Below, piece by piece: positions 29,726 to 42,804 of a DNA stretch of 64,000 nt (its first letter is position 1; each line of letters begins with the position of its first letter). The DNA comes from Symbiodinium natans (Eukaryota; Sar; Dinophyceae; Suessiales; Symbiodiniaceae): NCBI GenBank assembly GCA_905221605.1, contig CAJNDS010000225.1, forward strand, positions 677,001-741,000, given 5' to 3'. Under the pieces are notes generated by a model. It saw only the letters and a list, made by a program, of their open reading frames with translations, ran no database searches and was not told the origin of the DNA. The position numbers and the translations under genes are program-made.

Positions 29726-32700
29726 TAGTCCAGGCGTCCACTTCCCAGCCGCTGCCGGGCCCAGATGTGCCAGAAGCACCGGAAGAACCATCTGAAGCAA
29801 GGATGTAGGGCGTGGCGTCGTTTAGGGTTTAGGGTTTAGGGTTTAGGGGTTTAAGGTTGGCTGCACCAAAGGGTAGCCACTTCTATGCAGCACAGATATA
29901 AATCCGTCAGTGCACTAAAAACAAAGAGCTCACTTTGCTTTGGAGATGTGCGAAGTTTGCCTTCCAAGTCCATCATCTGATGATTCCATTTGACCAACAA
30001 CAGTTGGCTCACACAAACCACTTAAGGTTTAGGATGTTCAGGGTATTGGGGGGGGTTAAGGGTTCAGGGTTTGGGGCAAGTTTAGGGGTTATGAGCTTAG
30101 GGTGGTAGAGTTTAGGGTTTTACAGCTTGGAGTTCAGAGTTACAAGTAGAGGGTTTTTCAGGGTCTTGGGGTTTGGAGTTTAGGGTTCAGGGTTCAGGGG
30201 TTTTGTAGAGGGCTTTGGGCTTCAGTGCTCTAGGTTTTAGGGATGCAGGGTTGATTTAGGCTATTTGGGGTTTTGGGGATTCATTTAGGCTTCAAGGGTT
30301 GAGGAATTAAGGCTTGAGGATTCCCCTTAGAGTGATGCCCCATGTTTGAGGGGGAGTGTAATAACTAACCTAACCGCAAACCCGTACTTTAACATCAAGG
30401 ACTCAAGGCCCTCAACCCTTCAATAGCTCCTGCAAACCCTCAACGCGCCCCCCATGCCCTCAACCCCCACCCACCTACACTGCTACCAAGCACAAGGAAG
30501 CCCAACCCCAAACCCCAAACCCTAAACCCTCAACCCTCAACCCTAAACCCTAAACCCTCAACCCTAAACCCTAAGCCGTAAACCCTAACCCTAAACCCTA
30601 AACCCTGAACCCTAAACCCTAAACTGACGGAGATCCGACCTCCGGGACGCCACTGCTGCGCGGCCCGGCTCGGCAGACGTGCCGGCACAGGTCCAGAGCG
30701 GTGCCTTTTTTGGGGTTTTAGGGTTTAGGGTTTAGGGTTTGGGGTTTAGGGTTTAGGGTTTACGGTTAGGGTTTATGGTTGAGGGTTGAAAAGTTCAGGT
30801 TTAGGCTTCAGGGTTTGGGGGTCTAGGGTCTAAAGAGCTTGGGGATTTCGGGTCTTAAGAGTTTAGGATCTGTTCTTGGGGGATTCACATGACCTAAACC
30901 CCCTGAAACCCCTGAACCCCAGACCCTAAACCCTAAACCCTCTAAACCCTCTAAACCCTGAACCCTCAGCCTCCGGGCTCCGTCTTCAGCTTCGCCTCCT
31001 CCAGCAGCAGCCTCCAAGCTGTGGCTTCGGGGGGATTTAGGATGCTCGGAGGGTTCGGGGATGCTTGGGGCTCAACCTACAATAGGGTTTAAGGTTTAAG
31101 GTTTAGGGTTTAAGGTGCGGGGCTTAGGGTTTAGGGTTTAGGGTTTATGCAAACAGTCACTCCACTTGGAGACTATACTACAGAATAGTACTAGTTGGTA
31201 AAATTGGCGATCGCCTTGACATGGCAAAAGCCTGCAGTGGATCAGGGTTTAGGGTTTAGGGTTCAGGGTCTAGGGTTCAGGGTTTAGGGCTTTTCAGTGC
31301 TCCACCAAGCAAAAGCAAAAGAACTGAGGATCCCGACAGCAATGCCGGAAGCGCCGGCAGCACGGCTGGCGGGTTCCACGTCAGGGCACGGACCGTCTTG
31401 AGCGCGCCGTCCCTGATCCAGAATACTGGGCTGAGGTTTAGGGATCTGGGTTTAGGGTTCAGGGCTAACCGTTTAACCTGTTCCCCCGCAGTACCCGCAA
31501 GGCTGGGCTTTTTACCCCAAAAAATGCCGCTAAAACTGTCAAAACTCAACTGGGTCCCTAAACCCGAACGCCCCCGAGACCCCCTAAACCCTAAACCATA
31601 AACCCTAAACCCTAAACCCCAAACCCTAAACCCTAAACCTCCTAGCTTGGGGCCCGGTCGGCCTGGTGGCCGCGCGCTTCATCTTCGTCGTGATCAGCTC
31701 CGCGGCCCCAGCGGCGATGCTGGCCACCTAGTGGGTTTAGGGTTTAGGGTTTAGGGTTTAGGGTTTCGGGTTTAGGGTTTAGGGTTTAAGGGTTAAGGGT
31801 TTAGGGTTTGGGTTTGGGGTTTGGGGTTTGGGGTTTGGAGTTTGGGGTTTGGAGTTTGGGGTTCTGGGGTTTACGAGTTTTAGGGGCTTAGGGTTTTTAG
31901 GGCTTTTAGGGGCTTAGGGCTTAGGGCTTATAGGGTTTGGGGCTAGGGTTTAGAATTTAGGGTAGGGGTTTGAGGCTCAGGGTTTAGGGCCTACTATAGG
32001 GGCCTAAATAAGTGGAACAGGGTGTTGAGGTTTACTATAAAACTGGAATACTACTAGCAATCATTCCGACCCCAATATTAGAGGTTTAAGGGGCGTCGGG
32101 TTTACTGTAGGATGTTTGGGGTTCAGGGTTTAGGGGGTTCTTGGGGCGTGGGGTTTGCAGTAGGATGCTTGGGTTTAGATAAGGGTTGAGTGGGTTCTTG
32201 GGGCGTAGCGCCATCTCCCCACAACTTGTTGGCGACATCAGCCTCCGCTGCTTTCTCTATGCCGTTCCGAATGTGCACATGTCTGCCGTACTTGTCTAAC
32301 CTGGCTGGATTTGGAACAGAGCTGTTCGGCAGCTCAGATCTAACAAACGGCAGCACCTTCATAATGGCACCCCGCTTCTGCTTCGAATGCCTGCCAGGGA
32401 AAAGGCTTCCAGCCACGCGGCCACCCACGCGAACCTCGCCCGGCCCATCATCGCTGGGCTCGGTAGCCTCAGCCGCAGCTTCATCGGACGAGGTGTCGGT
32501 CTGAGGGATGTAATCCAAGTCAAAGTCCTGCGCATTGAAGCATGGAGGCACGAAACAAGACTGTTCGCGGCGTTCGCAGCGAATTCCAGTTGTGAATCGA
32601 ACCGGCTTCTATTGCCGCATCATCCCAGCCGCTGCCTAAGCACACATAACCCAGGGTTGATGGTTTTGTGTGTTTGGGGTTTTGGGAGGCCGGCGCCGGG

Positions 32701-35700
32701 TCAGTTGGCAACATACCGGGAACTGGGATCATCTTCAACCCCAGGGCTTAAAGGGTTTTATGGCTTAGGGTTGCATTAGGGTCTAGGGTTTAGGATGTAC
32801 CCTAAGCCCGAAACCCTGGACCATAAACCCTAAACCCTAAACCCTAAACCCCAAACCCCTAAACCCTGAACCTCTCTGAACTAAGCCGCCGGCCTCGGCC
32901 TTGATCGTGCTCTTGTAGCTTCCTGGGTGTCGGGGCACCCCAGAACGTAGGGCTGAAGGTTGAAGGCTGGGGTTTAGGGCTTAGGGTTTAGGGTTTAGGG
33001 TTTAGGGTTTAGGGTTTAGGGTTTAGGGTTTAGGGTTTAGGGTTTAGGGTTTAGGGTTTACGTGGGATCTTTCAGCTCTATCCTTCGCCTTGACCCCTAA
33101 CCACCCAAAACCCAAGAAGCCCCCGGCCCAGACACCCTAAACTCTAAACCCTAACCCTAAACCCCAAACCCTAAACCCTAAACCCTCATCTCCCCACACC
33201 CTCCCCCCCCCCCCCCCCAAAAAAAAAAAAAAAACACATAAATCGGCCGAAGGCGCCCGCGCCGGCTCCTTTTTGAAGCTGCGCGAGCGCATCGTCGCTC
33301 CCCTCCACGGCGCTCTTGACCACCGCCACGACCTGCCAGGGTTTAGGGGTTGGGGTTTCGGGTTTAGGGTGCTGGGAGTTTTGGCTAGCTCTCAAGGGCT
33401 CTCAACCCTAAACCCCTAAATCCCTGAATCCCTGATCCCCTGAACCCCTGAACCCCTGAACCCCTGAACCCCTACACCTCTAGAGCCCTGAACCCTAAAC
33501 CCCTGATTCCCTCAACCCCTAAACCCCTGAACCCCTACACCCCTAAGACCCTCAACCCTAAACCCCTGAACCCCTAAACCCCGAACCCTAAACCCTACAC
33601 CCCTAGAGCCATCAACCCTAAACCCCTAAACCCCTGAACCCCCAAACCCTAAACCCTATACCCTACACCCCTAAAGCCCTCAACCCCAAACCCCCAAACC
33701 CCTAAACCCTACACCCTACACCCCTAAAGCCCTCAACCCCAAACCCCCAAACCCCCAAACCCCTAAACGTCAAGGACATCGGCCCGGGGGGCTCTCAGCA
33801 AGTCTCAACTAGGGTTTAATTAGGGTTTAGGGTTTAATTAGGGTTTAGGGTTTAGGGTTTAGGGTTTAGGGTTTAGGGTTTAGGGTTTAGGGTTTAGGGT
33901 TTAGGGTTTAGGGTTTAGGGTTTAGGGTTTAGGGGTTGGGAGTCTCCTGGGAAAACTCCACACTCAAATCCTGGGCTTTTTCTAAAGGGTTTAGGGTTCA
34001 GGGTTTAGGGTTGAGATGTTCTCCCTTATACTAACAGTCCTTAATAAGGATTCTAATCGAGGGTACTATAATCCCTACCAAGGACTGTTCGTACAAGGGG
34101 GAACAGCCCAACTTAAATCCCTTAACCAGTTTGGGGTTTCGGGTTCATAGGGGCGTTTGGGCTTTTCTGGCTTCAGCGTACCCTAAACCCCGAAACCCTA
34201 AAGCCCCAAATCCCCATAAACCCCTAAACCCCTATAAGCCCCTTAATCCCTAAACCCTAAACCCTAAACCCTAAACCCTAAACCCTAAACCCTACACCCT
34301 ACACCCCAAACCCTAAACCCTAAACCCTCTTTAAGAGGTCAGGTGTTTGGGAACATGCGCCCGCGCGCCTCCGCGTCGCCTTCGAAGGGGCCCGAGGAGG
34401 CCGCGGCCGCCTTTTGCGCATTGGCGGGTGGCTTTTGGTTGGGTTTTGGGGTTTAGGGTTTAGGGTTTAGGGTTTAGGGTTTAGGGCTAGGGTTTAGGGC
34501 TAGGGTTTAGGAAAGGGGGTTTAGGAGATTTAGGAGGTTTAGGAGGTTGAGGGCTTTGGGGATTTGGGGAGGAGCTTGGGGCTTCAGGGGCTTTGGAGTT
34601 TAGAGGTTTAGTGGTTTGGGGTTCGTTAGGAGTTTAGGAGCTTTGCGCCCCAAAATTCTAAAGAAAGGCACACTCCCCGCGCCATCCACCCACGCAAACC
34701 CTATGTATACCCTGAACCAAAACAACTAGGTTTCGGGGTCTGACGGCTTAGGAAGCTGGAATGGTTCGTGACTGAGGGTTTAAAAAAACACCGTAAGCCC
34801 TCCAAACACTCACTTCAAAACCCGAACCCCAAACCCTAAACTTTACATAAACATAAACCCTCAGAACCCCTTACAACCCTAAAACCAACCCCCCCCCCCC
34901 CACAAAAAAAAAAGACACTAAAAGCAAAAAGCCCAAACAAAAAACAAACCTAAAAGACTACAACGAAAAGAAACAAACAAACTCTGACTCCCACACCCTG
35001 AACCCCAAACCCCAAAGCCTAAACCCTAAACACCCTGAAACCCCAAAAGCCACCCTTAATCCTGAGCCTTCGACCCCTCTGGGAGGCCTCGTCTGTGGAG
35101 GAGGCAGCAGCCGCCTGCTTCTTCGGCGCCGGCTCTGAGGGGCCTCTGCAGGGAAGGTTTAAGTGAAACTTTAAGGGTTTAGGGTTTAGGGTTCAGGGTT
35201 TAGGGTTTAGGGTTCAGAGTTTTGGGCCTAATCTTGGGAGAGTCGTTTTTTTGTTGGCTTATGGTTTTGCATTCAGGGTTTAGGGTTCAGGGGTTTGGGC
35301 TTCACGGCAGGGGGCCTTTTTTCTTGCCCAGGCCAGCCGCCAGCGCCTCCTCGTCATCCTGGCACAGAGGACGTTCAGTGCTGAACCAGAAAGCCCCAAA
35401 AAGTTTAGGGTTTAGGGTTTGGGGTTTAGGGTTTAGGGCTTAGAATTTAGGGTTTAGGTGTAGGGGTTGTACCTTGGGACCTTAAGGTTGTACCCTTGGG
35501 TTTTGGGGACCCTTGTTAAACATCCCTAAAATAATTCAAGGGCCATATTTGGCGTATGTTAAGGGCAAAGTCTAGGGGTTCAACCCGAGGAGTACGAGTC
35601 CCAAGCCCCAAACACTGAAGCCCTAAACCCCGAAAGTCACAACTGCCCTGAAGTTCCCTCCGAAAGCCCAAAACGTCTGAAACCCTAAATCCGAAACCCC

Positions 35701-36655
35701 CAAGCCCTAAACCCTAAAACCCTGCACCCAAAATCCTAAAAGGGCCCTAAATCCTGAAACCCCATACCCTAGAAGAGCCCACCTCGGCGCCTAAACCCTA
35801 AACCCTAAACCCTAAACCCCAAACCCTAAACCCTGAACCCTAAACCCTAAACCCTAAACCCTCAACCCTCAACCCTAAACCCTTGGCTTGCCAGGCCTTC
35901 TCTCGCTCGGCGCGCCGCTTATCCCGCTCCTCCTGGCGCAGGGCGCTGGGGAGGGGAATGGAACTGAGGCAGTTGAGGATTAGGCTTTAGGGCTTGTAGG
36001 GTTTGTAGGGTCTCCTGAACCTCAGAAGGAAGGAAGGAAGGTTTGTAGGGTTTAGGCTTAGGGCTTATAGGCTTATAGGGTTCAGGGCTTTTTGTGTTAA
36101 GGGCGTAGAGGGTGTGGGGCTTAAGACTTGTAAGGCTCAGGGCTTAAGACTTGGGGCTCGCGAAATTAGGGCATGGGGCCTTTAAGCCGGTACCCTGGCC
36201 CTAAATAACCCCCAAACCCTAACCCCTAACCCCGAACCCCTAAACCCTAAACCCTAAACCCTAAACCCCCGGTCCATCCTCCTCCAGCTTTCGGACGAAG
36301 CCCAGCGCGGCTCGGTAGTTGCCGTCCGCCTGAGCAGGGACGAGGCCTAAAAAGTGAATGTTCATAGTTTAGGGTTTGGGGGTGCGGGGCTTAACCCTAA
36401 CCATCTTTCTTTCCTTCTTTCTTTCTTTATGTCTTTCTTTCCTTCTTTCTGTATTTCGTCCTTTCTTTCTTTCTTTATTTCTTTCTGTCGTATTTCTTTC
36501 TTTCTTTCCTCTTTTCTTTCTTTCTTTCTTTCTGGCTTTCTTTCTTTGGGGCTAGGGGCAAGCCGCGCGCCAAGGCGCACTGGCGCCTGCTCCTCTCGCA
36601 CTAGCCCCCCCCCTCTATCTCTCCCTCCCTCTCTCTCTATCTCTCTCTCTCTCTC

Positions 36656-36701
<46 letters not shown>

Positions 36702-36974
36702 CCCCTCTCATTCAAACTCTCTAGTGTCCAAAAAGCCCCATGTTTTCCTGAGAGCCCTCCGGACGCCCTAAACGCTGAAGTGCGTAGATCCTCATAATCC
36801 AAGCCCTAAGCCCCGCAACCGCCACAAACTAACCACAAAACAACCCGGAAATCTCCCTTCCGGGCTTCTAAGGCCACCTCAGCCTCTTCCACCCCGTAAG
36901 CCCTAAACCCTAAACCCTAAACCCTAAACCTCCCAAGCCTGGAGGAGTTCAATTTGCTCCTTGACGGCGGTCAT
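29726..36974 (-). CDS. Candidate 5' exons of the GCN1-like gene
   Basis: Coding-like reverse-strand islands continue upstream in the same style. Approximate positions and readings: 29726-29820 (SGWEVDAWTR after a Ser/Gly-rich stretch), 30630-30707 (TALDLCRHVCRAGPRSSGV), 30966-31010 (EEAKLKTEP), 31325-31412 (RDGALKTVRALTW..VLPALPALL, resembling GCN1 RDAAECAARAM..LPSLL), 31674-31727 (ASIAAGAAELITTKMKR), 32890-32945, 33266-33332 (VVAVVKSAVEGSDDALAQLQ, resembling GCN1 LVSRLLDQLMKSEKY), 34350-34420 and 35070-35130 (both AAAASS-rich), 35320-35358 (DDEEALAAG), 35888-35932 (EERDKRRAEREKAWQ), 36267-36329 (ADGNYRAALGFVRKLEEDG), 36866-36883 (AEVALE) and 36940-36974 (MTAVKEQIELLQ). The last begins with an ATG just after an AG and could be the start of translation. 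The GCN1 N-terminal thousand residues are not clearly present, so the protein may be short at the N-terminus or a separate gene may be mixed in. Confidence 0.5.
31993..32075. mobile_element. MITE-like family F, copy 1
   Basis: TATAGGGGCCT...GCAATCATTCCGACCCC; the reverse complement of the element at 48033. Confidence 0.55.
32123..32600 (-). other. Unassigned coding-like stretch
   Basis: A long reverse-strand frame, wider than the usual micro-exons: LDYIPQTDTSSDEAAAEATE, then VRVGGRVAGSLFPGRHSKQK and ARLDKYGRHVHIRNGIEKAA. Codon composition looks coding and the 3' end fades into TTTAGGG-like repeat. Could be an inserted gene fragment or retroelement piece inside a GCN1-region intron. Confidence 0.4.
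33836..33935. repeat. (TTTAGGG)n array
   Basis: About 13 heptamers, preceded by TTTAATTAGGG variants. Confidence 0.9.
34013..34111. mobile_element. MITE-like family A, copy 5
   Basis: GAGATGTTCTCCCTTATACT ... GTACAAGGGGGAACAGCCCA, with inner ACAGTCCTTAATAAGGATTC. Confidence 0.8.
35462..35598. mobile_element. MITE-like family E, copy 2
   Basis: About 137 bp, same order of conserved blocks as 2673-2811. Confidence 0.65.
36395..36712. repeat. (CTTT)n and (CT)n microsatellites
   Basis: Pyrimidine-rich CTTT repeat (36395-36545) followed by CT repeat (36610-36710); a 318-bp nearly pure pyrimidine/purine tract. Overlapping long frames are not genes. Confidence 0.9.
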
Positions 36975-37129
36975 CTCAGCCTGGTCGGTCAGGGGTTAGG
37001 GTTAAAAATTTTAGGGTTTTGGGTTTAGGGTTAGGGATTTCAGGGTTTAGGGTTTAGGGTTAGGGAGTTCAGGGTTTAGGGTTTAGGGTTTAGGGCTTCC
37101 GTCTGAAGGGTTGTTGAAGGCTTCATGTG

Positions 37130-37206
37130 GGGGTTGCCGAAACTAAGTCGGGGTACCTTCTTGGGGTCCCTCTGATCAGGGGGTGGTCCCTTCTTTTCGT
37201 AAAAAT
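37130..37206. mobile_element. MITE-like family C, degenerate copy 3
   Basis: Keeps GGGGTACCTTCTTGGGGTCC and the TTTTCGTAAA end; left end lost. Confidence 0.5.
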
Positions 37207-37224
37207 CACTTCCAACATCCCCAC

Positions 37225-37470
37225 CTAGGGATTTGGGGGTTGGGCATTTCAGGGAGTCTCTGGGGTTGGGCACTCCAGTCCAGGGACTCTGTGGGGTTGG
37301 GCACTCCAGGGAGTCTCTGGCGTTGGGCATTTCAGGGAGTCTCTGGGGCTGCGCACTCCAGGTAGTCTCCACAAAGTGTCTGGGACTGAGCACTCCAGGA
37401 AGTCTCTGGGTTGGGCAATCCAGAATCTCTGGGGTCTCTGGGGTTGGGCACTCCAGGGAGTCTCCAGGAA
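37225..37470. repeat. About 26-bp minisatellite
   Basis: Repeats of GGGAGTCTCTGGGGTTGGGC + ACTCCA with variants. Confidence 0.85.
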
Positions 37471-37628
37471 TAGACCGGGCGAGGAGAAGAGTTGAGTTTA
37501 AAATCTAACAGCCCCACACCGAAGGTGGGAAAAAAAACGCCATGTGCACGAGGATGTATACTCTGAGTAGTTTTCGTTGTACACATATGGATGAAGGCAT
37601 TTAAGGTATGGATAAGATGGTCATGACC

Positions 37629-37730
37629 TGGGATGTTCCCCCCATATACGAACAGTCCTTCATCGGGATTCTTGCATACCTCTACTAGAATCCCTATTAA
37701 AGACGGTTCGAAAAAGGGTGAACATCCCAA
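37629..37730. mobile_element. MITE-like family A, copy 6
   Basis: TGGGATGTTCCCCCCATATA at the left; right end GGGTGAACATCCCAA. Confidence 0.8.
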
Positions 37731-38036
37731 GTTCCTGTCGTAAGGGTTTCAAGGCCCGTGAGCGCTTAAAGAAGCATTGGCTCATGGGATTCCTGGAGCG
37801 GTTTAGGGTTTAGGGGGCTCGGGTTTAGGGTTTAGGGGTTTAGGGTTTAGGGTTCGGGTTCAGAGGTCCAGGGCGTAGTTGAGATCCTTCTAGTGCTTAG
37901 AGGTGAAAACAAAGAGGTGCTTCTTTTAGAAGGTACCACTAAGGCCACCCTAATAGGGTATAGGGTTTAGGGTTTAGGGTTTAAGGTTTAGGGTTTAGGG
38001 TTTAGGGTTTAGGGTTTAGGGTTTAGGGTTTACGGT

Positions 38037-40996
38037 TTACGTTGCTGCAGCCTTGTTCTTCTTGGTCGGCGCAATCCCAGCTAGTTTCTCCTTGAGCTTT
38101 CGGATCTTGAACTCCTGCTCCTTGACGATCTTCTGACATTTCTCCTTTGCTGGCAGGGGGTTGGGGATTCCGGGAAGTCTACGTTCTGGGAACCGAATCA
38201 CAGGGCGCACGAGTTGCTGACAACTGACCCAAATCATATTAAGGGCAGTTCCTTAAAGCCTAAAGCCTAAACTCTAAACCCCCAAATGCAGCTTGGGTGG
38301 TGTGGGGGGCACAACCTTAGGAGTTCGCAAGGTGCGTTTGGGGTTTGGGGTTCAGGGTTTAGGGTTTATTAGAGTTTAGGTGGCAGTTGGCCAGCTTCTT
38401 GCAAAAAATAAGAAGAAAAAAACAGCCCAAGCGGCGAGGCCAGCTTCGGCCGGGTCGATCGTCGCTTCGGTCACCTTGCGGCGGGTAGCTAGCGTTCGTG
38501 CTCCCATGCTGCGGGGATTCGACTTTGGTGCATTTCTTAGGCCCTTAGGCTTTCGAATTGGGGACTTTGACCCTGATGCCCTCAGGCTAATGTGGGCCCT
38601 GTAGGTATCTAAGCCCTGACACCTCAACCCTTCAACCGACTCAGGCCCTCGGTAAAACCTCAACGCAAAGCCCAAGCCGAACCACCCAAAAAAAAAAACG
38701 AAAAAGTCCCGTCAACCCAACAAAAAACTGAACCCTTAAGAAAAATATTTAAAACAAAACTTCAAGACCCAAAGCCCTAATGATTTGAGGCTTTCAGGGG
38801 GTCGAGGGTCTTGGTAGGGTTGAGCCTGAGAGGCATAGCAACGAAATCCTGAACCCTGGCTTGGGGGCTGATTAGCCTCAGGGTGCAAGGTTCATGAGTT
38901 TGGAGGGTACATGGGAAGGATTATGAACCTATGTTTAGGGTTTAGGGTTTCGGGTTTAGGGTTTAGGGTTTAGGGTTTAGGGTTTAGGGCTGAGGGTTTA
39001 GGGTTTAGGGTTAGGGTTTAGGGTTTAGGGTTTAGGGTTGAGGGTTGAGGGTTTACGATATTAGGGGTACCTTACTGGGGTCCAGTTTATCAGGGAATCC
39101 TACTATTTGGGGGTTGATAATAGAGGTCCTCCTATTTTCGTAAACCCCATTTAAGGTTAGGGCTTTAAGGGGTTAGGGTTTAGGTCAAACCCTACAAAGC
39201 ATGAACCCTAGACCCCGCGGGGTTTGGGGATTAGAGGCTTGGGTGTACCCGCCTCCGGCTTCTTCTTCTTCTCCGGCTCGAAGCCATTGTAGTTGACCTG
39301 TGAGGGTCAGGGGGGTAGAGAAGGGTTTAGGGTTTAGGGTTTAGGGTTTGGGATTTAGGGTTTAGGGCTGAGGGTTTAGGGTTTAGGGCTAGGGTTTAGG
39401 ATCTCGAGTCAAGGGCTTTTGCAAGGGGGCGGGTGGGGAAAAATACCTGGGAGCAGGAGCTTTAGGGATTTTGGGGGTGTTGTACGCGAGGCTGTTAAGC
39501 AAATGGGGTCTTTAAGGGCTTGAGGTTTAGGGTTTAGAGTTTAGGGTTTAGGGTTTAGGGTTTGGGGTTAAGGGTTAAGGGTTAAGGGCCTGAGGGGCTT
39601 GGTGCTTGGGAAGTTTAGGGCGTAGACGTTAACTAGGATGGCCCTCTGAAAAATATTGCTGATTATTTTTTCCCCTTCAATCCAATAGGGGCAGATTATA
39701 AAATGTCCCAAGGGCCTACCAAGCAGAGGTTTGGGGGCAGGGTGGGCTGTTGAAGGTAGAGGGGTACTGCTCCAGCCAGACTGGCGAGCAGGAGGGAGCA
39801 AGCCGGGCCAAGCTTTGCAGCGTTTGGGGGTTGGGGGTTTAGAATTTAGGGTTTAGGGTTTTGGGGTTTAGGGTTTGGGGTTTGGGGTCTGGGGTTTGGG
39901 GCTTGGGGCTTGGGGTTTTGGGGTTTGGGGTTTGGCAGGTTCCAGATCTTCATTGAAACCTTAAATGGACTTGAGACCCTAAACCCTAAACCTAAACCCC
40001 AAAACCTAAACCCTAAACCCTAACACCCGCGCCCCTCCCCCCCCCCCCAACCAAAAAAAAAAACAGAAGCCCACACCCTGAGCTCGTCCCAACACCCAAG
40101 GAGGCCTTGGTGGGCATGGGCATCTGGGTGTCCGCCTTCCGGTGGTCAGGATCGAAGGGCTTAGGGGAGGTTCAGGGGAGGTTTAGGGGTTTAGGGGTTA
40201 GGATTTAGGGTTTAGGGTGTAGAGTTTAGGGTTTAGGGTTGGCCGCCCTAAAACCTCAACGGCTGAGTGGCTCTGGGGCGGCTTCCCAAGTTTCTTTGGG
40301 CTTCGGGCTTCGGGGCTCAGGGCTCAGGGGTTCGTGGGTTCGTGGGGTTAGTGGCTTTAGTGGCTTTCGTGGCTTTCGTGGCTTTAGTGGCTGTAGTGGT
40401 TTAGGGTTTAGGAATTGGGTTTAGGGTTTAGGATTTGGGGTTTCAGGGTTGAGGGTTGAGGGTTTGAGGGTTTAGGGTTTAAGGGCTTAAGGGTTTAGGA
40501 TTCTACTCTACTCTACTCTTTATGGTACTTCTTACTTTGCTCTGTACTTAGGGTTTAGGGGCTTACGGGCTTAGGCTGGGATGTTCCCCCTTCTACTAGC
40601 AGTCCTTCATGGGGAGTATAGTACCCCCTTTTTAGAGTCCCTATTAAGATTCTAGTACCCCCTAATCGAATCCCCATTAAGGACTGTTCGTCTAAGGGGG
40701 AACATCCCAGGGTTTAGGGCTTAGGGCTTGGGGTTGAAGGGTTTAGGGTTTAAGGTTTAGGGTGTAGGGTTTAGGGTTTCGGGTTTAGGGTTTAGGGTTT
40801 AGGGTTTAGTGGGTTTAGCGATTTCAGCGGCTTTAGTGGCTTGGGTTTGGGGTTTAGGGTTTAAGGGTGTAGGGTGTAGGGTTTAGGGTTTAGGGTTTAG
40901 GGTTTAGTGTTTAGGGTTTAGGGTTTAGGGTTTAGGGTTTCGGGCTCAGGGGCTGGCCTTCAGGGACTTCAGCGCCGCATCGATGCCGCTCGGCAT
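38037..40996 (-). CDS. Small basic protein of 83 codons in five exons (hypothetical)
   Basis: Five reverse-strand exons join in phase 0: 40958-40996 (ATG start, MPSGIDAALKSLK), 40106-40135 (ADTQMPMPTK), 39253-39297 (VNYNGFEPEKKKKPE), 38445-38474 (VTEATIDPAE) and 38037-38144 (EKCQKIVKEQEFKIRKLKEK, then LAGIAPTKKNKAAAT and TAA). All four acceptors are AG|G and the donors are modelled as GC. An AG 20-odd bases before the ATG could be a trans-splice acceptor. The last exon has a helical QxIVxxQxxxIRxLK pattern reminiscent of WHEP domains of tRNA synthetases, but too short to name. The join is inferred from order, phase and edges only. Confidence 0.5.
39052..39146. mobile_element. MITE-like family C, copy 1
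   Basis: Ends GTTTACGATATTA ... TTTTCGTAAAC with inner GGGGTACCTT and GGAATCCTACTAT blocks shared with the copy at 51469. Confidence 0.75.
40577..40710. mobile_element. MITE-like family A, copy 7 (long form)
   Basis: Both inverted ends intact, but the interior is about 30 bp longer because a segment (agtacccccttttt..) is repeated. Confidence 0.85.
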
Positions 40997-42204
40997 GGCG
41001 AAGAAGGCCGCTCTCCCTGGGCGCGCGATCTTTTGGGTGAGCCCCAAACCCTAAACCCTAAACCCTAAAACCCTAAACCCCAAACCCTAAACCCTAAACC
41101 CTGAAACCCCTAAACCCCAAACCCTAAACCCTAAACCCCAAACCCTAAACCCTAAACAAAGCAAGCCCCGGGGGCATGTGGGGGTTGAGTGGGGGCATGT
41201 GGGGGTTGAGGGCTTAGGTTTTAACATCTAAAGTTTTTGGCTCGAAATCCAGAGCTTCGGGTTTCTGATTTAGGGCTCAGAGATCGCTCAGTCGGCGTCC
41301 CCTTTTTTACGGAAGTCGCGTATTCGAAGTTTGGAAGGTTTTCAGCTCGGGCTTTGGGGCATGGGTTGCTGGTGGAGGCTGACATTCAAAGCCTCCCAGG
41401 CAATCTGCGGCTGCTGATCCCGAAGACCTCTGAACCCTCTAAACTCTGAACCCAAAGCCCTCACAAGCCTTAACCCCAAACCCCAAACCCCGAACCTAAA
41501 ACCCCAAAACCCCCAAACCCCAAACCCGAAACCCCAACCCCAGACCCTAAACCCCAAACCCAAACCCAAAACCCCAAACCCCAAACCCCTCGAGAATCTT
41601 CCCCTGCCAAGAGGCTCCCGGGACCGAAAGGCCCCAGGGAGGCGCCCCACCCCCAAGCTAAGTTCCACCCTCGGCTATCTTGAAGCCAACGCTGCGAGTT
41701 GAGGGTTGAGGGTGTTCAGGGTTCAAGGGATACCTTGGGGTTTAGGGGTGTCTAGGGTTTCAGGATTTATGGTTTAGGATTTAGGGCTTTGGGCTTAGGG
41801 CTTAGGGATTTGGGTTTGAGGGAGGGGCTTTCTTGGAGTCGGGTCTACGCTTTAGGATCTTTGCATTCCTGAAAGCCTAAGTCCTAATTAAACCCGACAA
41901 AGCAGGGAACCAGGAGACCCCCGTGATGAGGGTGTTTAGGGGTTTAGGGGTCTAGGGTTGAGGGTCTCAGGGCGTATCCCTACTATCATTCAAGAACGTC
42001 CCTGCGAGTCTCTGAAAAACCTGTACCCCTAAACCCGAAACCCGAAACCCTAAACCCTAAACCTCAGACCCTAAATCCTAAACCCCAAGCCCTAAACTAA
42101 ACCCGCAAGGCGTGGACTTCGGCCCATGCAATGCACCTGCAATGCTAGACGCAAGACTTGAAAGGGGGTGGCGGTTGAGGGTTTACCCTTTAAAATAGAC
42201 CCTA

Positions 42205-42325
42205 AACTCTAAATCTATGGTCGGAACCTTGTTGTAAAGGAATCCGACGAGTGGTCCCTTAATTTTGGTATAGCGTACATAACGGTTATAAAAAGGGCCC
42301 AAATTAAGGGCCATACTTGGAACCC
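42205..42325. mobile_element. Possible single MITE-like element
   Basis: TGGTCCCTTAATTTTGG about 60 bp from CCCAAATTAAGGGCCA, an inverted pair. A related sequence with TGGTCCCTTA lies at 21578-21880. Confidence 0.5.
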
Positions 42326-42689
42326 TAAACCCCAAACCCACAATGTTTGGGGTTTAAGGGGTTGGGGACCTTCAAAGTTCATCCCCAGGGCTTCTGAACC
42401 TCCTTTTTTAAGCTTTAGGGCTTTATGGTTTAGGCATTAGGGGGAGCTTAAGGAACTTAGGTATATTCGTGCATTTCCGGAATGAGGGGGGAACAAGGGA
42501 CGTACGGTATGTGCAGGCACTCAAGCCCCAAATGCCCCACGAAAAGCCAGGGCTCAAGGGTTTAGGGGCTTTAGGGCTTTCCCTAAACCCTAATCCCGAA
42601 GCCCCAAGCCCCAAATCCTAAACCCCAAACCCTCAACCCTAAACCCTACAACCTACATCCTACACCCTACACCCTACACCCTACACCCT

Positions 42690-42800
42690 AAACCCTAAAC
42701 CCTAAACCCTAAACCCTAAACCCTAAACCCTAAACCCTAAACCCTAAACCCTAAACCCTAAACCCTAAACCCTAAACCCTAAACCCTAAACCCTAAACCC
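42690..42800. repeat. (CCCTAAA)n array
   Basis: About 16 heptamers left of the exon at 42805; a matching (TTTAGGG)n array at 42908-42990 lies on its right. Confidence 0.95.
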
Positions 42801-42804
42801 AAGC

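Noticed and set aside
36354-36802. Frames of about 147 codons on both strands
   Set aside because: Low-complexity translation of CTTT and CT repeats.
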